Assembly (NCBI RefSeq): GCF_001612635.1
Contig: NZ_BDAV01000003.1
Span: forward strand, 111,781 to 175,780
Direction: 5' to 3'
Length of the DNA: 64,000 nucleotides
Source: Nocardia africana NBRC 100379
Lineage (GTDB): Bacteria > Actinomycetota > Actinomycetes > Mycobacteriales > Mycobacteriaceae
Both the position numbers and the translations under genes were made by a program. The first letter of the stretch is position 1. The number at the start of each line of letters is the position of its first letter. Below the pieces are notes generated by a model. It saw only the letters and a program-made list of their open reading frames with translations, was not told where the DNA came from and searched no databases. This document shows positions 43,935 to 53,309 of this stretch, piece after piece.

Positions 43935-45269
43935 ATGGCCACACTCGGGCCGGTAAAATTTCCCCGAGGAGTGCCGGGAAGTCTGGTCGGCGTGTGGTTG
44001 GTGAGCCCGTTGCGGGAGTACCCGCCGCAGTCGCCGTCCGCTCCCGAGAGGACCTCCGTGATCGTCGCGCTGCGCTCCGAGCTCGTACGTTATCTCCGCA
44101 CCGAAACCGTCGGCGGCGCAGTGCTGCTCGTCATGGCGGCCGTGGCGCTGCTGTGGGCCAATTCTCCTTGGCGCGACAGCTATTTCGCAATGGTGGACAC
44201 CACCCTCGCGATCCCGCCGCTGCACCTGGACCTCACGTTGGGCGACTGGACCGAGGACGGTCTGCTCGCGGTGTTCTTCTTCGTCGCCGGGCTGGAGCTC
44301 AAACGCGAACTCGTCGTCGGTGAGCTGGCCGATCGCAAACGGGCCACGCTGCCGGTGGTGGCCGCGGTGGGCGGCGTGATCACCCCGGCGGTGATCGCCT
44401 TCGCCATCGGCTGGGGTGTGCCGGGGATGGATCGCGGCTGGGCGATTCCGGTGGCGACCGACATCGCCTTCGCGCTCGCGGTGCTGGCCATGACCGGCTC
44501 GCGAATTCCGGCCGGGGCGAGGGTGTTTCTGCTCAGCCTGGCCGTCGTCGACGATCTGATGGCGATCGTGTTGATCGCGGTGCTGTTCACCACCACGGTG
44601 GCCGCCGGCTGGCTGGCCGGCGCGGCCGCCTGCTTCGCGGGCTGGGCCGTGGCGCAGCGGCTGCGTATTCGCACCCCGCTGGTGTACGTGCCGCTGGCGC
44701 TGCTGTCGTGGTACGCCCTGCACGAGGCGGGGATTCATCCCACCCTGGCGGGGGTGATCTGCGGGCTGCTGACCCGGGTACGTCCGGATCCGGACGAGGA
44801 CGAGGCGCCGGCGGCCCGGCTCGAGCATCTGTTCCAGCCGATCTCCGCGGGCGTGTGCGTCCCGCTGTTCGCCCTGTTCGCCTCCGGAGTTCCGTTGTCC
44901 ACCAAGGTTTTCGGCGAGATGTTCACCTCCCGGCTGTCACTGGCGATCATCGCCGGACTGCTGGTCGGCAAGACCGTGGGCATCTTCGGCTCGAGCTGGC
45001 TGGCGATCCGGTTCGGAATCGCCGCTCGGCCCGCGGGTCTCGGCAATCGGGATATGTCGGCCCTGTCGGTACTGGGCGCGATCGGTTTCACCGTTAGCCT
45101 CTTGGTGGCAGAACTCGCGTTGCCCGACCGGGCCACGACCGAACTGGCGAAAGCCGCCGTGTTGATGACGTCCTTGGCGGCCTCTCTGCTCGGTTCGGCG
45201 CTACTGTTGCGGCGTGGGCGGGCGCATCAGGCGCGGCGAGACGCGAGTGCGGCCACCGAATACGAGTGA
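43935..45269 (+). CDS. nhaA: Na+/H+ antiporter NhaA
   Basis: Sodium-proton antiporter for pH and salt homeostasis, with about 12 membrane helices. The paired aspartates (VVDDLMAI) and the unwound-helix region ATDIAFALAVL with a further aspartate match the NhaA ion site. I chose ATG 43935 (444 residues), preceded by GGAGGCGG; the conserved domain begins only near LRSELVRYLRTE, so a start at 44001 (GTG) is possible. Not part of the mycobacterial gene order, so probably a lineage-specific insertion here. Confidence 0.88.
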   Translation: MATLGPVKFPRGVPGSLVGVWLVSPLREYPPQSPSAPERTSVIVALRSELVRYLRTETVGGAVLLVMAAVALLWANSPWRDSYFAMVDTTLAIPPLHLDLTLGDWTEDGLLAVFFFVAGLELKRELVVGELADRKRATLPVVAAVGGVITPAVIAFAIGWGVPGMDRGWAIPVATDIAFALAVLAMTGSRIPAGARVFLLSLAVVDDLMAIVLIAVLFTTTVAAGWLAGAAACFAGWAVAQRLRIRTPLVYVPLALLSWYALHEAGIHPTLAGVICGLLTRVRPDPDEDEAPAARLEHLFQPISAGVCVPLFALFASGVPLSTKVFGEMFTSRLSLAIIAGLLVGKTVGIFGSSWLAIRFGIAARPAGLGNRDMSALSVLGAIGFTVSLLVAELALPDRATTELAKAAVLMTSLAASLLGSALLLRRGRAHQARRDASAATEYE

Positions 45270-45308
45270 AGGCCGGACAGCACCGGGACATGGAGAAGGG
45301 TCGAGCAA

Positions 45309-45800
45309 TTGAGCTTCACAAACGGCGGTAACGACGCGGGCCGAAACCGGACCATCACCTCGATTCCGCTGTCCGAGGTCGATACCACCGCGAATGCCAG
45401 CGTCGGGGATCTGGTGCGCGACGCCGCCGAGCAGATGTCGACCCTGGTCCGCGCCGAGGTGGAGCTGGCCAAGGCCGAGGTGACCGGCGAGATCAAGAAG
45501 GGTCTGCAGGGCAGCGTCTTCTTCATCGGCGCGCTGACGGTGCTGCTGTTCTCCTCGTTCTTCTTTTTCTTCTTCCTCGCCGAGCTGCTGGATGTGTGGC
45601 TGTACCGGTGGGCGGCGTTCCTGATCGTCTTCGCGCTGATGATCGTCGTGGTGGCCGTGCTGGCGCTGCTCGGCTACCGGAAGGTCCGCAAACTGCGGGC
45701 GCCGGAGAAGACGATCGAATCGCTCAAGGAAACCGCGGCGGTGCTGCCGCACGGCTTCGGATCGCACGCCGACGGCCCGGCCGACAAGCCGACGGCATAG
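45309..45800 (+). CDS. phage-holin-like (PF07332-type) membrane protein
   Basis: A 163-residue protein homologous to Rv3669. It has an N-terminal amphipathic helix (LVRDAAEQMSTLVRAEVELAKAEVTGEI), two membrane helices (about residues 70-92 and 100-122, with a run of eight Phe ending the first) and a charged tail. The family shares the holin superfamily name but has no shown lytic role. It starts at TTG 45309, preceded by GAAGGG. Confidence 0.85.
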   Translation: MSFTNGGNDAGRNRTITSIPLSEVDTTANASVGDLVRDAAEQMSTLVRAEVELAKAEVTGEIKKGLQGSVFFIGALTVLLFSSFFFFFFLAELLDVWLYRWAAFLIVFALMIVVVAVLALLGYRKVRKLRAPEKTIESLKETAAVLPHGFGSHADGPADKPTA

Positions 45801-45821
45801 TCCGGCTATTACGCTTTCGGC

Positions 45822-46793
45822 GTGTCGTCGAATCCGCTTCCCGATCCGTCCAGCGTCCGCTTCGACGGCCCGTGGACGCATCGCGATGTGCACGCCAACG
45901 GCATCCGATTCCACATCGCCGAGGGCGGTGCCGACGACGCGGTGGGCGATGCCGCGCGGCCGCTGGTCGTCCTCCTGCACGGCTTCGGCGATTTCTGGTG
46001 GTCGTGGCGGCATCAGCTGACCGGGCTCACCCAGGCCGGCTACCGCGCGGTCGCGGTCGATCTGCGCGGGTACGGCGATTCCGACAAACCGCCGCGCGGC
46101 TACGACGGCTGGACGCTGGCCGGTGATATCGCCGGCCTGGTGCGGGCGCTCGGGCATACCGACGCCACCCTGGTCGGCCATGCCGAAGGTGGACTGGTCT
46201 GCTGGGCGACCGCCGTTCTGCATCCGCGGGTGGTGCGCTCGATCGCGCTGATCGCCTCACCGCATCCGGTGGCGCTGAAGCGGGCCGTGCTGCGCGATCG
46301 TCGCCAGCGCGCGGCCTATCTGCCGAATTTCCTGCGGTATCAGCTGCCGCGCTACGGCGAGCGCCGGCTCACCCGGCAGGACGGATTCGAAATCGAACGC
46401 CTCGTGCGCGAGCGGGTCGCGCCGCGGTGGGCGGGCACTACGGAGTTCGTCGACACCGCGCAGCGCATGCGCTCGGCGATCCGGATACCCGGCGCGGCCC
46501 ACTGTGCCCTGGAATATCAGCGCTGGGCCTTCCGTAGTCAGTGGCGCCCCGACGGCCGCCGCTTCCTGGCGGCGATGCGCGAACCCGTCCGCGTGCCGAC
46601 GCTGATCCTGCGCGGCGACGCCGACCAGTACATACTCGAATCGACGGTGCGCGGCGCCGGCAAACTCGCACCGGACCGCCGGGTGGTCACGATCCCGCAG
46701 GCCGGGCACTTCGCCCACCAGGAGAACCCGGACGCCGTGACGACGGAGCTGTCGAAACTGCTCGGCGACCCGGCCACCGCGCAATACGCCTAG
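45822..46793 (+). CDS. alpha/beta hydrolase, EphE-like (epoxide hydrolase fold)
   Basis: A 323-residue alpha/beta-hydrolase homologous to Rv3670. It has HGFGDFWWSWRHQ, DLRGYGDSDKP and a C-terminal QAGHFAHQE histidine. The nucleophile elbow reads GHAEGG, so the position of the usual Asp or Ser nucleophile is Ala. The fold is clear but classical epoxide hydrolysis is doubtful. The start is GTG 45822. It follows the holin-like gene by 21 bases. Confidence 0.85.
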   Translation: MSSNPLPDPSSVRFDGPWTHRDVHANGIRFHIAEGGADDAVGDAARPLVVLLHGFGDFWWSWRHQLTGLTQAGYRAVAVDLRGYGDSDKPPRGYDGWTLAGDIAGLVRALGHTDATLVGHAEGGLVCWATAVLHPRVVRSIALIASPHPVALKRAVLRDRRQRAAYLPNFLRYQLPRYGERRLTRQDGFEIERLVRERVAPRWAGTTEFVDTAQRMRSAIRIPGAAHCALEYQRWAFRSQWRPDGRRFLAAMREPVRVPTLILRGDADQYILESTVRGAGKLAPDRRVVTIPQAGHFAHQENPDAVTTELSKLLGDPATAQYA

Positions 46794-46883
46794 CGCGGGA
46801 ACACGTTCGCGTCCTGCTCACCGCACCGGACGCCTGCACGGTCGCAACGGCCCGTCCACAACGCCGGCCGAGGCCACGGCGCG

Positions 46884-48077
46884 TCAGCTCAGGACACAGT
46901 CACCGGTGCCGACGGGGGCGTTCGAATTCGGCGCGGCCTGCAGATCGGATTCGACCTCCTTCAAGGTGAGCACATAGCCGGTGTCGTCGTCGGTGACGGC
47001 GGCGCCGAAGACCACGCCCAGCACCTCACCGTCGGTGTCCACCAGCGGCCCACCGGAATTGCCGGCACGCACCCGGCCGCGCACGGTGTAGACCTGACGT
47101 TCGACGGTGTTGCTCTTGTAGATGTCGGGACCGGTCAGCTCGAGCGTCTCGCGCACCCGGGCCGCGCTGGCGGTGTACGGGCCACCGCCGGGGTAGCCGA
47201 GCACGATCGAGCTCTGCCCGGATTTTCCGGGCGACGGGGCGAGCGGGATCACCGGCGCGTTGAGCCCGGGAACGGCCAGGATGGCGATGTCCTTGGACGG
47301 GTCGAACAGCACCACCGTCGCGTCCAGGCGGCCGCGCGCGGTGTCGACCTGCACGGTGGAAGTCCCCGCGACCACGTGCGCGTTGGTCATGATGCGCTCG
47401 GGCGCCACGACGAATCCGGACCCTTCCAGCGCGCGCTGACAACTCGGCGCCACACCGTTCACCCGCAACACGCTGTGCTGGAGATTCAATGCGACGGGCG
47501 TGTCGAGAACGCTCGGGTCCGGCGGCTCGACCGCGGCGATCGGCGCCCGGCCGAACGGGCCGATCACCTCGGGCAGGCCCGAGGTGTTGAGCAGTTTGGA
47601 GAATTCGTTCGGCACGCGGCGCAACCAGTTCGGCGCGACCCCATTCACGTCGGCGAGTACCCGGGAGCCGTTGACCGCGGCGGCGATACCCGGCTGCGAG
47701 GACGATGCGAGCGGCAACGCCAGCAGCCAGGCGGTGACCAGCACGGCCACACACTGCAGCGCCGCACCCACGACGCTGTCGATACTGCGGGTGAACGGAT
47801 GCCGCATACCGCTGCGCGCGGCGCGGCCCAGCACCATGCCCGCCACCTCGCCGACGATCACCAGCGCGACGATCAGCACGACGCCGACCAGGACCCGCTT
47901 CCGGCCCTCGCTGATGTGCTGCAGGATGTGCGGCGCGATCAGGATGCCGGCGACCGCGCCGAGCACCACGCCGAGAAATCCGAGCGCCGAGGCCACCGCG
48001 CCCTGTCTCCACCCCGAGGTGGCAGCCAGCAGCGCGATGATCACGACCGCGAGGTCGAGCCACCCGGAACTACTCAT
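46884..48077 (-). CDS. marP: membrane serine protease MarP
   Basis: Periplasmic serine protease needed for acid resistance in mycobacteria. The 397-residue protein has four N-terminal helices of CvpA/colicin-V type (residues about 1-120). A chymotrypsin-like domain follows with the triad His234 (TNAHVV), Asp263 (SKDIAIL) and Ser341 (AGNSGGPL). Cys213 and Cys395 match the regulatory disulfide of MarP. The ATG overlaps the stop of the NUDIX gene (ATGA). Confidence 0.95.
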   Translation of the reverse strand: MSSSGWLDLAVVIIALLAATSGWRQGAVASALGFLGVVLGAVAGILIAPHILQHISEGRKRVLVGVVLIVALVIVGEVAGMVLGRAARSGMRHPFTRSIDSVVGAALQCVAVLVTAWLLALPLASSSQPGIAAAVNGSRVLADVNGVAPNWLRRVPNEFSKLLNTSGLPEVIGPFGRAPIAAVEPPDPSVLDTPVALNLQHSVLRVNGVAPSCQRALEGSGFVVAPERIMTNAHVVAGTSTVQVDTARGRLDATVVLFDPSKDIAILAVPGLNAPVIPLAPSPGKSGQSSIVLGYPGGGPYTASAARVRETLELTGPDIYKSNTVERQVYTVRGRVRAGNSGGPLVDTDGEVLGVVFGAAVTDDDTGYVLTLKEVESDLQAAPNSNAPVGTGDCVLS

Positions 48078-48841
48078 AACGTCATCCCCACTGCCGCGAG
48101 CGAGGCCTGCAGATCACGCACATCGTGGTGATCCCAGTCCCGCTCCCATCCCGATACCGCAAGCAGACCGGCGAGCACACCGGCGGTGAAACCCCAGACG
48201 AGCATGCCATCGACCGCGAACGCCGGTCCCATGTACCCCAGCGGATGGCGAACGACGAATCGGTTCGCCGGGTCGATCAGATCCGCCAGCGGCACCCGCA
48301 CCACGCGGGCGGCCTCGGTCTCGCTGACCACCCGCACCTCACCGGGCGTGCGCCAATACGCGACCACCGGCGTGACGTCGAACCGGGACGGCGGGACGAA
48401 GATCTTGGGCAGGATCGCGAACGGTTCCACGCCCACGGGGTCCAGACCGGTTTCCTCGCGCGCCTCGCGCAGCGCGGTGCCGACGGGACCGTCGTCACCC
48501 GGTTCCACCCCGCCGCCGGGAAAGGCGACCTGTCCGCGGTGCTGGCGCAGGGTGGCGGCGCGCTGGGTCAGCAACACGTCGGCGTCGGCCGGGAGACCGC
48601 CGCGGGCTCCGGAATCGGATTCCGGCGAACCGCCGAACAGGACGAGGACGGCGGCCTCGCGGGGGCGCAGAGCGGCCGCGGCCACCTTGCCCGCGGTGCG
48701 TCTGAGCACTTGGTTCACGCCCGTCGGATCGGCCGGTTCGTGTTCGGCCACTCCGCGCAACCAGTCGGGGATATCGGTGGCGAGCAGTTGCGGCCGGTTC
48801 TCAGCTGTCGAATTGTCGTTCATCTCGGATCTATCGGGCAC
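48074..48841 (-). CDS. NUDIX hydrolase (CoA pyrophosphatase type)
   Basis: Cleaves a nucleoside diphosphate linked to another moiety; the subgroup often acts on CoA. The 255-residue protein has an intact Nudix box (GGGVEPGDDGPVGTALREAREETGLD region, REAREETG). A LLTQRAATLRQHRGQVAFPGG segment upstream resembles the CoA-specific motif. It is homologous to Rv3672c and coupled to marP. Confidence 0.92.
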   Translation of the reverse strand: MPDRSEMNDNSTAENRPQLLATDIPDWLRGVAEHEPADPTGVNQVLRRTAGKVAAAALRPREAAVLVLFGGSPESDSGARGGLPADADVLLTQRAATLRQHRGQVAFPGGGVEPGDDGPVGTALREAREETGLDPVGVEPFAILPKIFVPPSRFDVTPVVAYWRTPGEVRVVSETEAARVVRVPLADLIDPANRFVVRHPLGYMGPAFAVDGMLVWGFTAGVLAGLLAVSGWERDWDHHDVRDLQASLAAVGMTL

Positions 48842-48880
48842 GGACGAGGCCTTCCACGGTGGTGCGCACTGCCTGCCCGT

Positions 48881-49534
48881 TCACACCCGCACCCCCAATT
48901 CCTGCGCGACGGTGGCGGCGACGTCGTCTGCGGTGTCGAACGGCCGGACCACCACCTTCGCGATCGAACCGTCGGCGCGGACCAGTACCGAGACCGGCAG
49001 CACGGCCGGCGCTCGCACGGCCGTGCGCACCTTTCCGGTGCCGTCCTGCATACCCGGCAGACGCACGTCGAGGTCGCGCAACCGGGCCAGCGCCTTGCCC
49101 TCGTCGGGATCGCTGTGCACGGTCACGACGGTCAGCGCGTTACCGGCGCGCGCCGAGAATCGCTGCAACGCGGGCAGTTCCCGGGCGCACGGCTCACACC
49201 AGTAGGCCCACAGATTCACCAGGGCCGGACGCCCGGCCAACGATGCGCCGAGATCGACCGGACGGCCGTCGGCCAGACATCCGAGCGTGATTCCGGCCAG
49301 CGGACCGGAGGCCGGCGCGGGCTGCTGGGCCGTCGCGGCGCCCGGGCGCGGACAGTCGGCCAACGCGGCCGCGGCACGCTGACCGTCGGAGGCGGACGCG
49401 GGGCCGCCCTGCACCGCGGTGGCGGTCACGGACGGACTGTGGTGGTCGCCGCGCGGCCAGACCGCGACCGCGAGTGCCACCACGGCTATGAGAACGACGA
49501 ATGTCCATCGCCACGCCGTCGGAACCGACTTCAC
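48881..49534 (-). CDS. TlpA/DsbE-like thioredoxin-fold protein, membrane-anchored
   Basis: A 217-residue protein with an N-terminal signal anchor ([18 protein letters not shown]) and an extracytoplasmic thioredoxin fold carrying the redox motif WCEPC. It probably reduces or exchanges disulfides outside the membrane, homologous to Rv3673c. The GTG at 49534 overlaps the nth stop (GTGA). An extra Cys pair (DCPRPG, LGCLAD) lies before the fold. Confidence 0.92.
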   Translation of the reverse strand: MKSVPTAWRWTFVVLIAVVALAVAVWPRGDHHSPSVTATAVQGGPASASDGQRAAAALADCPRPGAATAQQPAPASGPLAGITLGCLADGRPVDLGASLAGRPALVNLWAYWCEPCARELPALQRFSARAGNALTVVTVHSDPDEGKALARLRDLDVRLPGMQDGTGKVRTAVRAPAVLPVSVLVRADGSIAKVVVRPFDTADDVAATVAQELGVRV

Positions 49535-50409
49535 CGGCCCACCAATTCGAGCAGATGCTCGGCCTCGGGTCCCTTCACCAGTGCGGCGGCCGTCACGGGG
49601 TCGGTCGGGCCGATTCCGAACGAGGGGCAATCCTTGGCCAGCAGGCACGCGCCGCACGCCGGTTTACGGGAATGGCAGACGCGGCGGCCGTGGAAGATCA
49701 CCCGATGCGAGAGCATCGTCCATTCCTTGCGCTCGATCAGTTCGCCGACGGCGTGTTCGATCTTGACCGGATCGTCCTCGGTGGTCCATTTCCACCGCTG
49801 CACCAGCCGCGAGAAATGGGTATCGACAGTGATTCCCGGCACATCGAAGGCGTTGCCGAGGATGACATTGGCGGTCTTGCGCCCGATCCCCGGCAGCTTC
49901 ACCAATTCGGCCAACGTGTGCGGCAGGACGCCGTCGTGGTGTTCCAGCAGCGCCTGCCCCAGACCGATCAGCGAACTCGTCTTGTTGCGATAGAAGCCGG
50001 TGGGCCGGATGTATTCCTCGAGTTCCGTGCGATCGGCCTCGGCATAGGCCTTGGCGTCGCGATACCGGGCGAACAATGCCGGAGTCGTCTGATTCACCCG
50101 GACGTCGGTACATTGCGCGGAAAGGATTGTGGCCACGGCCAATTCGAGCGGGGTGGTGAAATCCAGTTCGCAGTGCGCGTCGGGAAATGCCAGCGCCAGC
50201 GTGCGATTCATCCGCCGGGCGCGGCGTACCAGACCCAGCCGGGTTTCGCCGGCGAATCGGGCGGCCGGTTTCGAGTTCGCGGGCGCGGATTTCTGCGGAA
50301 GTTTTTTTCGAGCCGGAGAACTCGATTCGGTCGATGTGACCGACGCCGCATCGGTGGCCGTCGCGGCCGTCTCGTGCCCGTTCACGGCGGTGGATCTGGG
50401 TTCACGCAC
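49531..50409 (-). CDS. nth: endonuclease III
   Basis: DNA glycosylase/AP lyase removing oxidised pyrimidines. The 292-residue protein has the helix-hairpin-helix [14 protein letters not shown] with catalytic Lys, the catalytic Asp in TVDTHFSRL, and the 4Fe-4S ligands C-X6-C-X2-C-X5-C ([17 protein letters not shown]). The first 60 residues are a Ser/Ala/Thr-rich extension if GTG 50409 is used; a shorter form from the later Met ([10 protein letters not shown]) would still be complete. Confidence 0.95.
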   Translation of the reverse strand: MREPRSTAVNGHETAATATDAASVTSTESSSPARKKLPQKSAPANSKPAARFAGETRLGLVRRARRMNRTLALAFPDAHCELDFTTPLELAVATILSAQCTDVRVNQTTPALFARYRDAKAYAEADRTELEEYIRPTGFYRNKTSSLIGLGQALLEHHDGVLPHTLAELVKLPGIGRKTANVILGNAFDVPGITVDTHFSRLVQRWKWTTEDDPVKIEHAVGELIERKEWTMLSHRVIFHGRRVCHSRKPACGACLLAKDCPSFGIGPTDPVTAAALVKGPEAEHLLELVGR

Positions 50410-50500
50410 TCGTCCACCATACGGAACCGCACCGACGTGAGCGCGATCGCGAACAATCCCCGTGTTCCATCTGAGACCTTCTCCGTGTTTACTCACCCGT

Positions 50501-50740
50501 ATGCAAGGACTCGCTGTGGTGCTCTTCCCGGTGGTGTTGATGCTTTTCGCACTGTTCATGGAACGTGTCGAGAACCGGCTGCGCAAGCTGCTCGAACCGG
50601 GTGAAGAGGTCCAGCAATATCTGGACAGGGCCAGCAATGCCGAGGTCAACGAGCTGGCGAAGTTGGGCGTGCCCGCACACGCCGGCTCCGGCGGCCGCCG
50701 TCGTAATCGCGACGAATTGGACGTCGCCCAGGCCAGTTAG
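50501..50740 (+). CDS. small single-pass membrane protein (Rv3675 type)
   Basis: A 79-residue protein: an N-terminal membrane helix ([18 protein letters not shown]), then a charged cytoplasmic region [18 protein letters not shown]. It corresponds in position to Rv3675 between nth and crp. The function is unknown. The start ATG 50501 is supported by the hydrophobic segment beginning directly after it. Confidence 0.75.
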   Translation: MQGLAVVLFPVVLMLFALFMERVENRLRKLLEPGEEVQQYLDRASNAEVNELAKLGVPAHAGSGGRRRNRDELDVAQAS

Positions 50741-50839
50741 ACCGATTCCGCCGTCCGGCGACACCACCGCACCCGACCCGCGAATACTCGAGCCCGGGAA
50801 CTTTCCGCGACGCCGCGCCCGTTCACAAACCGCACGTTA

Positions 50840-50855
50840 CGTGGTGTCTGTCACT
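50840..50855. promoter_or_regulatory. candidate Crp autoregulatory site
   Basis: CGTGG-N6-TCACT retains the GTG-N8-CAC core, about 155 bases before crp. The crp/glxR genes of relatives are autoregulated. Binding is inferred. Confidence 0.45.
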
Positions 50856-51009
50856 ACGCTGCGTGGTTGGCAAGTAGACTGCACTGTCGGCCGAACGCTT
50901 CGGTCCAGCACTGTGGCGAGCGACGCCGAGCCAGGCGGCAGCCTGCGTACCACGTAGGGACCCGCTGACGCCGCAGTAAGCACCGTCAATTCCCATAAGG
51001 AGCACATTC

Positions 51010-51684
51010 GTGGACGAGGCCCTCGCCAGAGCAGGCATCTTCCAAGGCGTAGAGCCCACCGCGGTGGCTGCTCTCGCCAAACAGCTTCAGCCGGTGGATT
51101 TTCCACGTGGCCATGTCATTTTCAATGAGGGCGAGCCCGGCGATCGGCTGTACATCATCACGTCGGGCAAGGTGAAGATCGGCCGCCGTTCCCCGGACGG
51201 GCGCGAGAATCTGCTGACCATCATGGGCCCGTCGGATATGTTCGGCGAGCTTTCGATCTTCGACCCGGGCCCGCGTACCTCCACGGCCACCACCGTGACC
51301 GAGGTGCGTGCGGTGACCATGGATCGCGATGCGCTCAAGGCGTGGATCGACCAGCGGCCGGAGATCGCCGAACAGTTGCTGCGGGTGCTCGCCCGCCGCC
51401 TCCGCCGTACCAACAACAACCTGGCCGACCTGATCTTCACCGATGTCCCGGGTCGAGTCGCCAAGGCGCTGTTGCAGCTCGCGCAGCGGTTCGGCACTCA
51501 GGAGGCCGGTGCCCTGCGGGTCACCCACGACCTCACCCAGGAAGAGATCGCCCAGCTGGTCGGCGCCTCGCGCGAGACGGTGAACAAGGCCCTGGCCGAT
51601 TTCGCCCACCGCGGGTGGCTGCGGCTCGAGGGCAAGAGCGTGCTGATCTCCGATTCGGAGCGGCTGGCTCGCCGGGCGCGGTAG
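51010..51684 (+). CDS. crp: cAMP receptor protein (Crp/GlxR)
   Basis: Global cAMP-dependent regulator of 224 residues. The cyclic-nucleotide domain contains [17 protein letters not shown] with the phosphate-binding Arg. The C-terminal helix-turn-helix is [22 protein letters not shown]. Near-identical to mycobacterial Crp and corynebacterial GlxR. The start is GTG 51010 with AAGGAG upstream. It likely acts at the sites found upstream of acs, crp and the Ms1-like RNA. Confidence 0.96.
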   Translation: MDEALARAGIFQGVEPTAVAALAKQLQPVDFPRGHVIFNEGEPGDRLYIITSGKVKIGRRSPDGRENLLTIMGPSDMFGELSIFDPGPRTSTATTVTEVRAVTMDRDALKAWIDQRPEIAEQLLRVLARRLRRTNNNLADLIFTDVPGRVAKALLQLAQRFGTQEAGALRVTHDLTQEEIAQLVGASRETVNKALADFAHRGWLRLEGKSVLISDSERLARRAR

Positions 51685-51715
51685 GGATTTCCCACCGCGC
51701 TCCGGCGCATCCGGA

Positions 51716-52507
51716 TCAGTTCCGGCCGCGCAGATAGGCGAGCTGGGCCTTGACCGAGCTGCGCGCGGCCGGCCACAGCCGTTTGTCCACATCGGCGTAC
51801 ACCTTCGCCACGACCTGTAGCGGTGTCGCGTTCTCACCGAGTTCGCGTAACGCCGCCCGCACCTGGTTCAGGCGCTGATGCCGATGCTCGATGTAGTAGC
51901 CGATCACCGGCTCGGCCTGCGGGTGATCGGGGCCGTGCGCCGGGAGCAGCGCACGGCCGGGGGCGTGCCGGGCGAGCAGCTCGAGGGAGGCGAGATAGTC
52001 GCCGAGCGCGTCGTCCCGCGATTCCAGCACCGTCGTACCGCTGCCCAGCACGGTATCGCCGGTGATCAGCGCGTCGTCGAGGAGCAGACTGACCGAATCC
52101 TGGGTGTGCCCCGGGGTGCCCAGCACCGTGAGGCGCAGCCCGGCCGCCTCGACGACCTCGCCGTCGGTGAGCGGCGCCGAGGCGCCGGACAGATATTTCG
52201 GATCCATCGCGCGCACCGGCGTTCCGGTCAGTTTCACCAGCCGGTCGATGCCGCCGGTGTGGTCGTGATGGTGATGCGTGATCAGCGTCAGGGCGATATG
52301 TCCGTCGGTGGCACGGGCGATCGCCTCGCTGTGCGCCTTGTCCTTGGGCCCCGGATCGATCACCACACAGTCGGATCGATCCGGCGCCCGCAGAATCCAG
52401 GTGTTGGTGCCCTCCAGCGTCATCTGGTTCGGATTGTCGGCCAACAGCACCGAAGCGGTACCGGTGACCGGCCGCAGTTGTCCGTACGCGGGATGAGTGA
52501 GGGTCAT
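51716..52507 (-). CDS. MBL-fold metallo-hydrolase (Rv3677c type)
   Basis: A 263-residue metallo-beta-lactamase-fold protein. The metal-binding motif is THHHHDHTGG, with further ligands in GTPGHTQDS and ALITGDTVLG. It resembles glyoxalase II/LACTB2-like hydrolases with a C-terminal helical arm (LWPAARSSVKAQLAYLRGRN). LACTB2-like RNase activity is possible; the substrate is unknown. Confidence 0.9.
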   Translation of the reverse strand: MTLTHPAYGQLRPVTGTASVLLADNPNQMTLEGTNTWILRAPDRSDCVVIDPGPKDKAHSEAIARATDGHIALTLITHHHHDHTGGIDRLVKLTGTPVRAMDPKYLSGASAPLTDGEVVEAAGLRLTVLGTPGHTQDSVSLLLDDALITGDTVLGSGTTVLESRDDALGDYLASLELLARHAPGRALLPAHGPDHPQAEPVIGYYIEHRHQRLNQVRAALRELGENATPLQVVAKVYADVDKRLWPAARSSVKAQLAYLRGRN

Positions 52508-52516
52508 CTACCTTGC

Positions 52517-52984
52517 CTACCGCACTTCGGCGATCAGCTCCACCTCAACGGGAGTGTTCTTGGGCAACTCGAACACCCCGACCGCGGAGCGGGCGTGCAC
52601 TCCGGCCGCGCCGAACACCTCGCCCAGCAGCTCGGATGCGCCGTTGATCACCAGCGGCTGATCGGTGAAACCCGGTGCCGAGGCGACGAATCCCACCACC
52701 TTCACGATCCGCACGACCGCGTCCAGACCGACCAGATCGTGAACCGCCGCCAGCGCGTTCAGCGCGCACAGGCCGGCGGCCCGCGCGGCGTCCTCGACAC
52801 TCACCTCGGCGCCGACCTTGCCCGTCGCCGACAGCGCGCCGTCGACGAACGGCAGCTGGCCGGCGGTGTACACCAGCGAACCGCTGCGCACCGCCGGAAT
52901 GTAGGCGCCCGCCGGAGCGGCGACCGGCGGCAGCGCGAGACCCAGTCGGTCGAGGTTGGCGCGCCAGTCGGTACCGGCCGTCAC
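52517..52984 (-). CDS. RidA family protein
   Basis: A 155-residue RidA/YjgF-like protein, homologous to Rv3678c. GSLVYTAGQLPFVDG and HARSAVGVFELPKNTPVEVELIAEV fit the trimeric fold. The canonical catalytic Arg of true RidA (in R-x-A-V) is matched in spacing by HARSAVGV, so 2-aminoacrylate deaminase activity is possible. The GTG at 52984 overlaps the stop of the DUF4177 gene. Confidence 0.88.
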   Translation of the reverse strand: MTAGTDWRANLDRLGLALPPVAAPAGAYIPAVRSGSLVYTAGQLPFVDGALSATGKVGAEVSVEDAARAAGLCALNALAAVHDLVGLDAVVRIVKVVGFVASAPGFTDQPLVINGASELLGEVFGAAGVHARSAVGVFELPKNTPVEVELIAEVR

Positions 52985-53145
52985 TGCTTGGGCCGCTTCA
53001 GGTAGGCCACGTGCTGTTCACCGGTCGGCCCCGGCAGCACCGTGACCAGCTCCCAGCCGTCGGCGCCCCACTGATCCAGAATCTGTTTCGTCGCATGCGT
53101 CAACAGCGGCACCGTCGCGTATTCCCAGACCGCCACATCGCTCAT
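52981..53145 (-). CDS. DUF4177 family small protein, 54 aa
   Basis: The 54-residue protein begins MSDVAVWEYATVPLLTHAT and contains LDQWGADGWELVTVLP, the DUF4177 pattern; it corresponds to Rv3678A. Coupled to the RidA gene by a GTGA overlap. The function is unknown. Confidence 0.87.
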   Translation of the reverse strand: MSDVAVWEYATVPLLTHATKQILDQWGADGWELVTVLPGPTGEQHVAYLKRPKQ

Positions 53146-53309
53146 GTCGCAGAAGCGTACTGGGTGAACCGACGGTGAACGGTGCGGCCGAGACACTCGC
53201 CGCAGACCGATCAGCACAGTGCCGGCTCGCACGGAAGTGCGCTGTGGCCTACGAGACAGTAGGGCGATCCTCTGGTCGCTGTTTCGTAACGGGTTATAGG
53301 CTCGCGAAC

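Noticed and set aside
41793..44828. Open frame of over 1000 codons on the minus strand opposite acs and nhaA
   Set aside because: Antisense shadow of high-GC coding DNA; both plus-strand genes are complete with clear motifs, and the minus product has only Gly/Asp/Val-rich sequence.
45309..45800. Holin-like protein as sign of a prophage
   Set aside because: It is the conserved Rv3669-type membrane protein in its usual neighbourhood; no phage genes surround it.
51783..51791. Single perfect DnaA box
   Set aside because: Isolated and inside the MBL-fold coding sequence; chance occurrence is likely in this genome.
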